The notes under the pieces were generated by a model. The model saw only the letters and a list, made by a program, of their open reading frames with translations. It was not told the DNA's origin and did not search any database. The translations under genes and the position numbers were made by a program. Shown in pieces: positions 1 through 7,902 of a stretch of DNA of 64,000 bases. The stretch covers positions 985,001-1,049,000 of the forward strand of contig NZ_CP048422.1 of assembly GCF_010450875.1 (NCBI RefSeq), given 5' to 3'. Position 1 is the first letter of the stretch. Every line of letters begins with the position of its first letter. Source of the stretch: Sphingomonas insulae. GTDB taxonomy: Bacteria > Pseudomonadota > Alphaproteobacteria > Sphingomonadales > Sphingomonadaceae.

Positions 1-2
1 CG

Positions 3-479
3 CTGGGCAAGGCGCAGCGGGTGATCGCCGAATTGCGCGAGCGGGGGCATGACGCGCCGATCTACATCCACGGCGCGTTGCAGCGGTTGTGCGACCTGTA
101 TGCCGACCATGGCGTGCGGCTGGGGGAGTTGCTGCCGGTGGCGGATGCCCGGAAGGCGGACATGGCGGGGCATGTCGTGATGTGCCCACCGGGTGCGCTG
201 AACGATCGCTGGTCGCGGCGGCTTCCCGACCCGATCACCGCGATGGCGAGCGGGTGGATGCGCGTGCGGCAGCGGGCGCGACAGAAGAATGTCGAACTGC
301 CGCTGATCCTGTCCGATCATGCCGATTGGGACGAGCTGACCGACACGCTGACCGAGATCGCGCCGAAGGAGGTGTGGGTGACGCACGGGCGCGAGGAGGC
401 TTTGGTCCACTGGTGCGAGCAACGCCAGATGAAGGCCCGCGCGCTGGCGCTGGTGGGGTTCGAGGACGAGGACGATTGA
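3..479 (+). CDS. Ligase-associated DNA exonuclease, C-terminal part (5' end outside window)
   Basis: The reading frame is already open at the window edge and ends with TGA at 477-479, so only about the last 158 residues are visible. They match the C-terminal part of the metallo-beta-lactamase/beta-CASP exonuclease family that accompanies bacterial ATP-dependent DNA ligases. The visible cues are LGKAQR at the very start, a central CPPGAL stretch, a histidine in the LSDHADW segment that is expected to bind metal, and a VTHGREE segment near the end. The family is expected to trim DNA 3' ends during repair. The partner ligase is normally the next gene. Here it lies about 10 kb away on the other strand. 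The family call is firm, but the activity is inferred. Confidence 0.85.
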   Translation: MGKAQRVIAELRERGHDAPIYIHGALQRLCDLYADHGVRLGELLPVADARKADMAGHVVMCPPGALNDRWSRRLPDPITAMASGWMRVRQRARQKNVELPLILSDHADWDELTDTLTEIAPKEVWVTHGREEALVHWCEQRQMKARALALVGFEDEDD

Positions 480-556
480 TCCGCCGCCGCACGCCTTCAA
501 CCCGACGTTAACGCCCCGCGGTTAGCGCATCGGCCAAATCAACAAGGATGGCGATC

Positions 557-1360
557 ATGCGTTTCTGGCCCTGCCTCATGCTGCTGGCACTGGCGCAACC
601 CGCCTTGGCGGGGCGCGAAGAGGGTCCGTATTACGGGCCGATGAAGGGCTGGCAGGGCGTTGGCTACAAGGATCATGTCGAGAAGGACGGGACGTGGCGG
701 GTCGAGGCTGCGAGGCGCGGCCCGTACGACGCGATCGACCTGGCCCTGTATCGCGCAGCGGAGCGCGCGCGGGACGCGGGCTATCGGTACGTCTTCCTTC
801 TCGGTGGAACGGGGCGACGCAATCTGTGGATGAACAGCGCGACGCTATACGCGCGGCCGAGCCATGAGGCCGTCGCGCCGGTCGGCTGTCGGTCACGCAA
901 GGCGACGACCTGCTACACCGCCGACGTGGCGGAGGTGCTGCGCATTCTGGGCGGGCCGGACGGCACGCAGCCCGGTGTCGCGATCGTCGACCATCGCGAC
1001 GAATATGGCCGCGCGGTCTATCTGTCGGGCTATGGCACCGGCGCGGTGGCGACTTTGGTGCCGGGTGGTGGTGGCGGCAGTCGCATGATGACGATCGTCG
1101 ACAAGGGCGTGACGATCACCGGCGCCGCACCGGCGGCTGCCCGCGCTGCGATACCCGCAGCCCCGATGCCTCCCGTTCCGGTTGTGATTGCCCCGGCGCG
1201 GCCGGTGCAGGTCGTGGCGGTGCCGGTGATGCCTGCCGGTCGGGTGATGCCGCGCGGCGCCGTCCCGCTCACGCCGGACGAGCGGTTCCAGCGCGCGCTC
1301 AAGGCCAGCCAGCCGGTGCGCGGCGGCGACCCGCAACAGGGGTGGACGATCAGCGACTGA
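557..1360 (+). CDS. Secreted hypothetical protein, possibly CC0125/CC1285-like
   Basis: I do not recognise this protein with certainty. It has a clear signal peptide (MRFWPCLMLLALAQPALA) and about 267 residues. The N-terminal half contains a segment ending in LALYRAAERARDAGYRY, which resembles the core of CC0125/CC1285-type alphaproteobacterial envelope proteins, but there is no lipobox cysteine. Residues from about 185 to the end are rich in alanine, proline and valine and are probably a disordered tail. I chose ATG 557 over ATG 548 because AAGGA at 544-548 sits eight bases upstream of it and the signal peptide then starts cleanly. It lies alone between the exonuclease tail and a convergent phosphatase-fold gene. 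Confidence 0.6.
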   Translation: MRFWPCLMLLALAQPALAGREEGPYYGPMKGWQGVGYKDHVEKDGTWRVEAARRGPYDAIDLALYRAAERARDAGYRYVFLLGGTGRRNLWMNSATLYARPSHEAVAPVGCRSRKATTCYTADVAEVLRILGGPDGTQPGVAIVDHRDEYGRAVYLSGYGTGAVATLVPGGGGGSRMMTIVDKGVTITGAAPAAARAAIPAAPMPPVPVVIAPARPVQVVAVPVMPAGRVMPRGAVPLTPDERFQRALKASQPVRGGDPQQGWTISD

Positions 1361-1368
1361 CCCGTCGG

Positions 1369-2214
1369 TCAGCGCGCGAAGCGCAGTTTCGCCACCACGG
1401 GGAAGTGATCCGAGGGATATCGCGCACCGTCGTGACGGGTCACGGTTTCGACGGTGAGCGGCGTCACGCCGCGGGTCAGGATCCAGTCGATGCGGCGGTC
1501 GGGCTTGCCGGTGAAGTCGTGGAAGGTTTCGGCGGGGCCGACGGGGCGGGGCACCGCGTCGCGCGCATCGGCGAGCGCGGCCGTCAGGATCGCGTGGGTG
1601 CGGGTCGTGGGCGTGGTGTTGAAGTCGCCCAGCAGGACGACGGGATCGCCCCCGGCGATCGCGGGCAGGCGGGCGACGATGAGGGCGGCGGCCTTTTCAC
1701 GCGCCGGTTCGTCCGCGTCGCGATAGGGGAAATGCGTGTCGAGCGCGACGAAGCGGCGGCCGTCGCGGGTTTGGAAACGGCCCCAGTTGACCATGCGCGG
1801 CAACGGGTGGCCCCAGCTGATGCTGGCGGGGACGTCGGGCGTGTCGGACAGCCAGAAATCGCCGTGGTCGAGCAGGGTGAGCCGGTCGGGACGATAGAAG
1901 ATCCCCATGTGTTCATCGCCATGACCGCCGCGGCGGTCGCGGCCGAACCAGCGGTAGCGGGGCAGGGCGCGGACGATGTCGTCGCCCTGCGCCTTGAACA
2001 GTTCCTGCGTGCCGATCAGGTCGGGATCGGCGGCGGCGACGGTGCGCGCGAACAGCGCGCGGCGGGCGGACCAGATGTTGGCGCCATCGTCCGGGTTCGG
2101 CCAGCGGACGTTGAAGGTCATCACCGTCAGGACCGGCACCGGTCGAGCCGCGCCGGTCAGCACGAGCGCAGCGGTGGCGGCGATGGCGGCGAGGGTGAGG
2201 CGGCGCGAGATCAT
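1369..2214 (-). CDS. Endonuclease/exonuclease/phosphatase family protein, exported
   Basis: A 281-residue member of the DNase I-like EEP superfamily. Motifs in order are MTFNVRW (about residue 32), the metal-binding glutamate in GTQEL, DTHFPYRD, LLGDFN (catalytic Asp/Asn) and the terminal SDHFPVVAKL with the catalytic histidine. A hydrophobic N-terminus of about 24 residues looks like a signal peptide, so it probably acts in the periplasm or outside the cell. The substrate cannot be told from sequence, since the superfamily covers nucleases, phosphodiesterases and sphingomyelinases. Its ATG overlaps the stop codon of rpoN by four bases, so the two may be translationally coupled although their functions are unrelated. 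Confidence 0.85.
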   Translation of the reverse strand: MISRRLTLAAIAATAALVLTGAARPVPVLTVMTFNVRWPNPDDGANIWSARRALFARTVAAADPDLIGTQELFKAQGDDIVRALPRYRWFGRDRRGGHGDEHMGIFYRPDRLTLLDHGDFWLSDTPDVPASISWGHPLPRMVNWGRFQTRDGRRFVALDTHFPYRDADEPAREKAAALIVARLPAIAGGDPVVLLGDFNTTPTTRTHAILTAALADARDAVPRPVGPAETFHDFTGKPDRRIDWILTRGVTPLTVETVTRHDGARYPSDHFPVVAKLRFAR

Positions 2215-3689
2215 GTGCCCTCCAGAGTGCGGGCGCGGCGACGCTGTACGCTGCTGCCGATGCCCATGGATTCGCGATATTTGGCGACGGTGCGGCGGGC
2301 GATGTCGAAACCCTTCGCCTGCAGCAGTTCGACCAGCGTGTCGTCGGAGAGGATCTTGGCGCCTTCGCCGGCGATCAGCGCGCGGATGGCGCTCTTCACC
2401 GCTTCCGCCGACACCGCATCGCCGCCGTCCGCGGCCTGGATCGCGCTGGTGAAGAAGTATTTGAGTTCGAACACACCGCGCGCGCAGCTGAGATATTTGT
2501 TGCTGGTGACGCGGCTGACGGTCGATTCGTGCATCTCGATGGCGTCGGCGACGCGGGCGAGCGTCATCGGCTTGAGGTGGGCGACGCCCTTCAGGAAGAA
2601 GGCTTCCTGTTGCTTCACGATTTCGGCGGCGACCTTGATGATGGTGCGCTGGCGCTGGTCCAACGCCTTGATGAGCCAGTTGGCCGAGGCGAGCGCGTCG
2701 GACAGCCAGGCCTTGGACGCCTTGTCCTGCGGACCGTGGCTGAGTTCGTGGTAATAGCGGCGGTTGACGAGGACGCGCGGCAGTGTCGCCGCATTGAGTT
2801 CGATGCCCCAGCCGGTCTTCGTCTTCTGCACAAACAGGTCGGGGGTGACGGCGAGGGCGGGTTCGCCGCCGTAGCGGCAGCCGGGCTTGGGATCATAGCC
2901 GCGCAATTCGCGGATCATGTCGGCCATATCCTCGTCGTCGACGCCGCACATCCGCTTGAGGCGGGTGAGGTCGCCGCGGGCGAGCAGATCGAGGTTGTCG
3001 ATCAGCCGGGCCATGCAGGGGTCGTAGCGATCGGCCTCGCGCGCCTGCAATGCGATGCATTCGGCAAGGTCGCGGGCGCCGACGCCGGTCGGGTCCAGCG
3101 TCTGGATCAGGGCGAGGACGCGTTCGACCCGGGCGAGCGAGGTGCCGAGGCGGTTGGCGATGTCGAGCAACGGGATGGCGAGGTACCCCGCCTCGTCGAT
3201 CTGGTCGATCAGATGCTGGGCGATGAACCAGTCGGCACCGTCGACCACCGCGCCCGCCTGCGCCAGCAGATGATCGGCGAGGGTGCCGTCGCGCTCTGCG
3301 AAGGAATCGAAGTCGAGGTCTTCGCCGCCCGCTCCGCTGCCGCCGCTGCCACCGGTCATCGACAGCCCGCCGTCGAAGCCGCCGCCGCCGTCGGCGACGC
3401 TGTCCTGCTGGTGGCTTTCGGTGGCATAGTCGACGTCGATCGGGTCGGCACTGGCGGTGCCGCCGATGAGGTCGTCGCAACCCGCCGGTTCCTCGCGCTC
3501 GACCCGTTCGGGGCGGACGACCTCGTCGGTCTGTGCGGCTTCGAGGAGGGGGTTCTTCTCGACCTCTTCGGCGATGAACCCTTCGATTTCGAGGTTGGAC
3601 AGCGCCAGCAGCTTGATCGCCTGCTGCAACTGCGGCGTCATCACCAGCGATTGCGACTGGCGAAGGTCGAGGCGCGGGGCGAGGCTCAC
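2211..3689 (-). CDS. rpoN: RNA polymerase sigma-54 factor
   Basis: Sigma-54, which directs RNA polymerase to -24/-12 promoters and needs enhancer-binding ATPases to open them. The N-terminal activator-binding region is present (LDLRQSQSLVMTPQLQ), followed by an acidic, glycine-rich variable linker. The core-binding domain, a DNA-binding HTH (HESTVSRVTSNK) and the C-terminal RpoN box ARRTVAKYRE complete the protein. I place the start at GTG 3689 (492 residues), because a GGGGGAG ribosome site lies just upstream and family members begin near this point. An ATG at 3704 would add five residues encoded by the neighbouring inverted-repeat element. It lies downstream of lptB, the usual alphaproteobacterial order. 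Confidence 0.95.
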   Translation of the reverse strand: MSLAPRLDLRQSQSLVMTPQLQQAIKLLALSNLEIEGFIAEEVEKNPLLEAAQTDEVVRPERVEREEPAGCDDLIGGTASADPIDVDYATESHQQDSVADGGGGFDGGLSMTGGSGGSGAGGEDLDFDSFAERDGTLADHLLAQAGAVVDGADWFIAQHLIDQIDEAGYLAIPLLDIANRLGTSLARVERVLALIQTLDPTGVGARDLAECIALQAREADRYDPCMARLIDNLDLLARGDLTRLKRMCGVDDEDMADMIRELRGYDPKPGCRYGGEPALAVTPDLFVQKTKTGWGIELNAATLPRVLVNRRYYHELSHGPQDKASKAWLSDALASANWLIKALDQRQRTIIKVAAEIVKQQEAFFLKGVAHLKPMTLARVADAIEMHESTVSRVTSNKYLSCARGVFELKYFFTSAIQAADGGDAVSAEAVKSAIRALIAGEGAKILSDDTLVELLQAKGFDIARRTVAKYRESMGIGSSVQRRRARTLEGT

Positions 3690-3692
3690 GAA

Positions 3693-3812
3693 GCGCTCCC
3701 CCATCGGGAGGGCGGAGGGGTGAGGGGCGACAGAGGCGCGGACGTTTCGCTCCTGCCCTCACCCCGCGCCGCTGTGCGGCTTGCCCCTCTCCCGGTGGGA
3801 GGGGGGAGGAAG
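3693..3812. repeat. G/C-rich imperfect inverted-repeat element between lptB and rpoN
   Basis: The left arm carries CCCCCATCGGGAGGG and then GGGGTGAGGG. The right arm carries CCCTCACCCC and then CTCCCGGTGGGAGGGG. The arms are imperfectly complementary around a centre near 3755. The element fills the gap between the two genes and reaches the first codons of the longer rpoN reading frame. This looks like a mobile or REP-like palindromic unit rather than a simple terminator, because there is no T-run. The identification rests only on the visible symmetry. Confidence 0.55.
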
Positions 3813-3832
3813 GCGGATGCGCAGGCCATGGT

Positions 3833-4612
3833 CTACAGCGAGAAGCCTTCGCCCAGATACAGGCGGCGGACGTTGGCGTCGGCGACGAGTTCTTCCGGGG
3901 AGCCGGCGAACAGGACGCGGCCGTCGTAGATGATGTAGGCGCGATCGACGATGTCGAGCGTTTCGCGCACGTTGTGATCGGTGATGAGCACGCCGATGTC
4001 GCGGCGCTTGAGGTCCTTCACCAGATCGCGGATGTCGGCGATCGAGATCGGGTCGATCCCCGCGAAGGGTTCGTCGAGCAGCATGATAGAGGGTTCCGCG
4101 GCGAGCGCGCGGGCGATTTCGGCGCGGCGTCGCTCACCGCCCGACAAGGCCATCGCCGGCGATGCGCGCAGGCGGGTGAGGCCGAATTCGTCGAGCAGCT
4201 TGTCGAGCTTCGCAGGCCGCTTCGATGCATCAGGCTCGGAGAGTTCGAGGACGGCGCCGATATTCTTCTCGATCGACAGGCCACGGAAGATGCTGGTTTC
4301 CTGCGGCAGATAGCCGAGGCCGAGGATCGCGCGGCGGTACATGGGCAGCTTGGTGATGTCTTCGCCGTCGAGCATGATCCGGCCCGAATCCGGCTTTACG
4401 AGGCCCATCACCGAATAGAAGCAGGTCGTCTTGCCGGCGCCGTTGGGGCCGAGCAGGCCGACGACCTCGCCGCGGTCGACCGATACCGACACGTCGGTGA
4501 GGACGACGCGCTTGTCGTAGGATTTGGCGATCGAGATCGCCTGCAGGCCGCGGCTGGCCGGCGCTTCGTGGATCGGCTCGGCAGTCTGGAGGTCGGTGAC
4601 GGCGGCGTCCAT
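3833..4612 (-). CDS. lptB: LPS export ABC transporter ATP-binding protein LptB
   Basis: Cytoplasmic ATPase that powers extraction of lipopolysaccharide from the inner membrane by LptFG and its passage to the LptC-LptA bridge. About 259 residues with Walker [10 protein letters not shown] (residues 55-63), Q-loop YLPQETSIF, signature LSGGERRR, Walker B IMLLDEPFAGID and the switch histidine in TDHNVRE. LptB-specific wording such as YLPQE and the C-terminal RRLYLGEGF is present. I chose ATG 4612 because family members start close to here. An in-frame ATG at 4684 would add 24 residues of poor quality. It follows lptA after a 189-base gap and precedes rpoN. Confidence 0.95.
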   Translation of the reverse strand: MDAAVTDLQTAEPIHEAPASRGLQAISIAKSYDKRVVLTDVSVSVDRGEVVGLLGPNGAGKTTCFYSVMGLVKPDSGRIMLDGEDITKLPMYRRAILGLGYLPQETSIFRGLSIEKNIGAVLELSEPDASKRPAKLDKLLDEFGLTRLRASPAMALSGGERRRAEIARALAAEPSIMLLDEPFAGIDPISIADIRDLVKDLKRRDIGVLITDHNVRETLDIVDRAYIIYDGRVLFAGSPEELVADANVRRLYLGEGFSL

Positions 4613-4801
4613 AAGCGTGATGCCTCGCAGCAATGGGTTACCGAAGTCCTGCCTTGGCAGGATTCGTGCATGGGAATGCGTCATGGCGCGGGCGGGCGGC
4701 GGAGGGAAGCCTGTTTAGGCAGGTCGACGCCGCGCTGCGGCAGCCGCCCCGCGTGCCGGATCGACGGGCCCGCCTTACAAGCCCGATCGACCGGCCGCGG
4801 A

Positions 4802-5338
4802 TCAGTCGCGCTTGGGGACCGAGAAGGTACCGGTGACGCGGCCGCCCGGCGCCGCGGTGGTGGTGCCGCCGCCGGTCGCGCCGCTGCTGCCGCGCACCGA
4901 CGATCCGTCGATCACCGCGCGCCCGGTGTCGAGGTTGATCGTCAGCCGGCCGCCGTTGACGGTATTGCCGCCCTGGGTCAGCGTCACCGCGCCGAGCATG
5001 GTGATGACGCGGCGGTTGAGGTCGTAGATCGCAAACTGGCTTCTGGCGGTCTGGTCCGGCCGGCGGACGGTGACGCCGCCGCTGGCATCGAGGCGCGAGA
5101 TCGACGGCGAGCCGCCGATGACCTGTCCGGTATAGCTGACCGTCATCCGCGCGGCGTTGAGCGTCATTTCCGCCTGCTTCACCGATACGTTGCCGGTCAG
5201 CACGCCGCGATTCGCCTTGTCCTGCAATTCGATGTTGTCGGCACCGAAGTCGATCGGCGCATTCGAATTGTGCTTCGTCTGCGCGGCGAGCGGCGCGGCG
5301 ACGAGAGCTATCAGGGCGAGCGAAAGGGCAGGACGCAT
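4802..5338 (-). CDS. lptA: LPS transport periplasmic protein LptA
   Basis: Periplasmic OstA-domain protein that forms the bridge carrying lipopolysaccharide from LptC to the outer-membrane LptD/LptE. 178 residues. The signal peptide is MRPALSLALIALVAAPLAA. The OstA beta-jellyroll follows, seen as repeated short strands such as NIELQDKANRGVLTGNV and INLDTGRAVIDGSS. The C-terminus is glycine- and threonine-rich and probably disordered. It starts six bases after lptC ends, which indicates an operon with lptC and lptB. Confidence 0.93.
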   Translation of the reverse strand: MRPALSLALIALVAAPLAAQTKHNSNAPIDFGADNIELQDKANRGVLTGNVSVKQAEMTLNAARMTVSYTGQVIGGSPSISRLDASGGVTVRRPDQTARSQFAIYDLNRRVITMLGAVTLTQGGNTVNGGRLTINLDTGRAVIDGSSVRGSSGATGGGTTTAAPGGRVTGTFSVPKRD

Positions 5339-5344
5339 GGTGCG

Positions 5345-5986
5345 CTATTTCGTCCGTCCGGGGACGAACCGCAAGCGGGCATTGCCGCTGAGCCGCACGG
5401 TGCGCCCCTCGAGATCGGCGTTGAGGGTGTCGGCGCTGAAATTGCCCTGCGGCACGGTGCCGGTCACCTTGCCCTGGCTGTTCATCGTCTTGGACTTGAG
5501 GTCGATCGTGGCATCGCTGGTGTCGAGGCGATAGCCGTTGGCGGCGCGAAAGGTGATCGGCCCGTCGACCTTCATCTGTTCGGTGTTGAGGTCGTAGCGG
5601 CCCTGGTCGGCGCGCAGCTTCGCGGGGCCGTCCTGCAACGCGAGGTCGGCGGTCATGCCGTTGATCCGTACGACCGGCACGCTGCTGCTCTGCTGCACCG
5701 CCGATCCGGCGTTGAGCGCGAACGCCTGGCCCTTGTCGTCCTGGCCGCGATAGGTGGCGGCCTGGAGCTTCATGCGTTCCTTCGCGACCTCGACCTTGTT
5801 CTTGTCGAGGACGAACGACACCTCGTTGCCCGCGGTCAGCGGTGCCATCACCAGGAAGGCGGCGAGCACGCCGATGCCGACCGGCAGGCCCGTATTGAGC
5901 AAGGCGACGAAGCGATCGTGCCGGCCGCCGGGCGCGGCCCAGCGCTGTCGCGTCGAGCGGACGCGTTCGGCCATCGCGGCACTCAC
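5345..5986 (-). CDS. lptC: LPS export protein LptC
   Basis: Inner-membrane-anchored LptC, which passes lipopolysaccharide from LptB2FG to LptA. It has a short cytoplasmic head, one transmembrane segment at roughly residues 35-55 (GLPVGIGVLAAFLVMAPL) and a periplasmic OstA-like beta-jellyroll. The longest frame begins with TTG at 6019. I prefer GTG 5986 (213 residues), since it gives the head VSAAMAERVRSTRQ expected for sphingomonad LptC. ATG 5974 is the next option. No strong ribosome site separates the choices. It lies between rnd and lptA on the same strand. Confidence 0.88.
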   Translation of the reverse strand: MSAAMAERVRSTRQRWAAPGGRHDRFVALLNTGLPVGIGVLAAFLVMAPLTAGNEVSFVLDKNKVEVAKERMKLQAATYRGQDDKGQAFALNAGSAVQQSSSVPVVRINGMTADLALQDGPAKLRADQGRYDLNTEQMKVDGPITFRAANGYRLDTSDATIDLKSKTMNSQGKVTGTVPQGNFSADTLNADLEGRTVRLSGNARLRFVPGRTK

Positions 5987-6025
5987 GCCGCCAGGCCGCC
6001 GGCGAGGGGGGCGGGCCAATGCGAA

Positions 6026-6646
6026 TCAGGCATGCGCGAAGATGTCGATGTCGGGCCAGCCGGCAAGGTCGAGCGCGGCGCGGGTCGGCAGGAAGTCGAA
6101 GCATCGCTGCGCGAGTTCCATCCGGCCTTCGCGGACCAGGCGGCGGTTGAGTTCGGCCTGCAGGCGATGGAGGAAGCGGACATCGCTGGCGGCGTAATCC
6201 TTCTGCGCGTCCGACAGGTCGGGCGAACCCCAGTCGGAGGATTGCTGCTGCTTGCTGAGTTCCTGGCCGAGCAGTTCGCGCACCAGCTCCTTCAGCCCGT
6301 GGCGATCGGTGTAGGTGCGGATGAGGCGCGAGGCGATCTTGGTATCGTAAGCGGGGCCTGCCACGATCCCGAGATAATGCTGGAGTGCCGCGATGTCGAA
6401 GCGACCGTAATGGTACAGCTTCACCCGCGCAGGATCGCCCAGCACCGCCTTGAGGTTGGGGGCGGCATAGTCGCTGTCGGGGCCGAAGCGAACGAGATGT
6501 TCGTCGGCGCCGCCATCGGACAGCTGGACGACGCACAGCCGGTCGCGCGGCGTGATGAGGCCCATCGTCTCGGTATCGACGGCGATCGAGGTGCCGGGAG
6601 CGAAGACGTCGGCGGGGAGGTCTTCCTCGTGGAAGTGAACGGTCAT
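6026..6646 (-). CDS. rnd: Ribonuclease D (short form, DEDD exonuclease domain only)
   Basis: A 3'-5' exoribonuclease of the DEDDy family. The catalytic acidic residues are visible in SIAVDTETMGL (Exo I), YHYGRFDIAAL (Exo II) and YAASDVRFLHRL (Exo III, with the DEDDy tyrosine). At 206 residues it holds only the exonuclease domain and lacks the C-terminal HRDC domains of the long E. coli enzyme, as is common in alphaproteobacteria. It is first in the minus-strand run leading to lptC-lptA-lptB-rpoN and ends 39 bases before the chosen lptC start. The role in tRNA or other stable-RNA trimming is known for the family, not shown here. Confidence 0.9.
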   Translation of the reverse strand: MTVHFHEEDLPADVFAPGTSIAVDTETMGLITPRDRLCVVQLSDGGADEHLVRFGPDSDYAAPNLKAVLGDPARVKLYHYGRFDIAALQHYLGIVAGPAYDTKIASRLIRTYTDRHGLKELVRELLGQELSKQQQSSDWGSPDLSDAQKDYAASDVRFLHRLQAELNRRLVREGRMELAQRCFDFLPTRAALDLAGWPDIDIFAHA

Positions 6647-6929
6647 GCCCCGCCCTACGACACAGCGGGATCGCGCTCAATGGGGAAGCGTGCGGGGCAG
6701 GGCGGAGCGGCGAATCGGGCAGAATCGTGGCGGCTGCGACCAGTCGAGGCAAGTATCCCCATGAGTTGGGCGGCAGATACGACGAATTCGTTCGCGGGGA
6801 CTTGTTTTCTGCGCTATGACGAGTCCCAAGGCGCAATAGGTATGGCGCCCGAGGGCTCGCGTTCGTCGTCCGGCGCACGGGTTCTTCGAACGGATTGGAT
6901 GCGGGCGAACCGGGAAGACGAACAGGTTT

Positions 6930-7772
6930 ATGGGTTACGACAAAGGTGGCCGCGGCAATCGTGGCGGACGTGGTCGCGACAAGCGCGATGATTTCGGCGG
7001 CGGCAGCAGCGACTTCGGTGGTGGCAGCAGCTTCGGCGGCGGCGGTTTCGGTGGCGGCGGCTTCGGCGGCGGTGACCGTGGCGGCTTCGGTGGCGGCAGC
7101 AGCTTCGGCGGCGGCGATCGTGGCGGCTTCGGCGGCGGCGGTGGTGGCGGCGGTTTCCGTGGCGGCGGCGGCGGGTTCGGCGGCGGTGGTGGTGGCGGCT
7201 TCAGCGGCGGTGGCCGCGGCATGCCTCCCCAGGTCGTCGGCGAAGGCACCGGCGTGGTCAAGTTCTTCAACGCGCAGAAGGGCTTCGGCTTCGTCGTCCG
7301 TGACGACGGCGGCGAAGACGTGTTCGTGCACATCTCGGCCGTCGAACAGGCTGGCATGAGCGCGCTGGCAGAGGGTCAGCCGCTCGGCTTCACCCTGGTC
7401 GACCGCGGTGGCCGTATTTCGGCGACCGAGCTGAAGATCGATGGCGAGCCGATGGCCGTCACCGAGCGTGCGCCCCGCGAACCGCGCGAAGGCGGCTTCG
7501 GCGATCGTGGTCCGCGTCCGGGTGGCGCAGGCGCCGGTGGCCCGCAGCGTCAGCTGACCGGCGAGAAGGCGACTGGCACGGTCAAGTTCTTCAACGCGAT
7601 GAAGGGCTTCGGCTTCATTCAGCGCGACGACGGACAGCCCGATGCGTTCGTGCACATCTCGGCCGTCGAGCGTGCCGGCATGTCGACCCTGAACGAGGGC
7701 GACAAGCTGCAGTTCGAGCTGGAGGTCGATCGTCGCGGCAAGCATGCGGCCGTGAACCTGTCGGCCCTGTAA
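6930..7772 (+). CDS. Double cold-shock-domain protein with glycine-rich N-terminus
   Basis: 280 residues. Residues 1-95 are a low-complexity head of FGGG and GGGG runs broken by Arg and Asp. Two cold-shock domains follow, at about 108-172 (VKFFNAQKGFGFV, DVFVHIS) and 212-280 (VKFFNAMKGFGFI, DAFVHIS). Both carry RNP1 and RNP2 aromatic residues and should bind single-stranded RNA or DNA. The two domains are separated by an Arg/Gly/Pro-rich linker. It is likely cytoplasmic and an RNA chaperone. The start ATG at 6930 follows a weak AACAGG. A strong terminator follows the gene, so it is monocistronic. The preceding 283 bases hold no gene and may include a long leader. The head is much longer than in typical CspA (about 70 residues in all). 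Confidence 0.92.
   Translation: MGYDKGGRGNRGGRGRDKRDDFGGGSSDFGGGSSFGGGGFGGGGFGGGDRGGFGGGSSFGGGDRGGFGGGGGGGGFRGGGGGFGGGGGGGFSGGGRGMPPQVVGEGTGVVKFFNAQKGFGFVVRDDGGEDVFVHISAVEQAGMSALAEGQPLGFTLVDRGGRISATELKIDGEPMAVTERAPREPREGGFGDRGPRPGGAGAGGPQRQLTGEKATGTVKFFNAMKGFGFIQRDDGQPDAFVHISAVERAGMSTLNEGDKLQFELEVDRRGKHAAVNLSAL
6998..7225 (+). repeat. GGC-rich codon repeat encoding FGGG/GGGG runs
   Basis: The DNA for the glycine-rich head of the cold-shock protein is a near-tandem array of GGCGGC and TTCGGCGGCGGC units. Such an array is prone to slippage, so repeat length may differ between strains. It stays in frame throughout. Confidence 0.7.
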
Positions 7773-7794
7773 GCTTCCCGATACGCGTATGACG

Positions 7795-7829
7795 AGGCCC
7801 GGCCCGCTTTCTGCGGCGCCGGGCCTTTT
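7795..7829 (+). terminator. Rho-independent terminator of the cold-shock gene
   Basis: A perfect nine-base stem, AGGCCCGGC at 7795-7803 with GCCGGGCCT at 7818-7826, ends in a short T-run. It lies 22 bases after the cold-shock stop codon. Confidence 0.85.
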
Positions 7830-7902
7830 CGCGTTATGGGGCAGGCCGGTGCGCCCGGTGGTCGTCCGGCCGGAACGGCAGTGGATGGGGACACGAAAAG
7901 GA

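Noticed and set aside
3974-6991. A 1005-residue open frame opposite lptB-lptA-lptC-rnd
   Set aside because: Codon shadow of the real genes; the real products are confirmed by conserved motifs on the minus strand.
4638-7745. A 1035-residue minus-strand frame across the lpt genes and the cold-shock gene
   Set aside because: Out of frame with lptC and lptA, and alanine/threonine repeats in it only mirror the glycine-rich codons of the cold-shock head.
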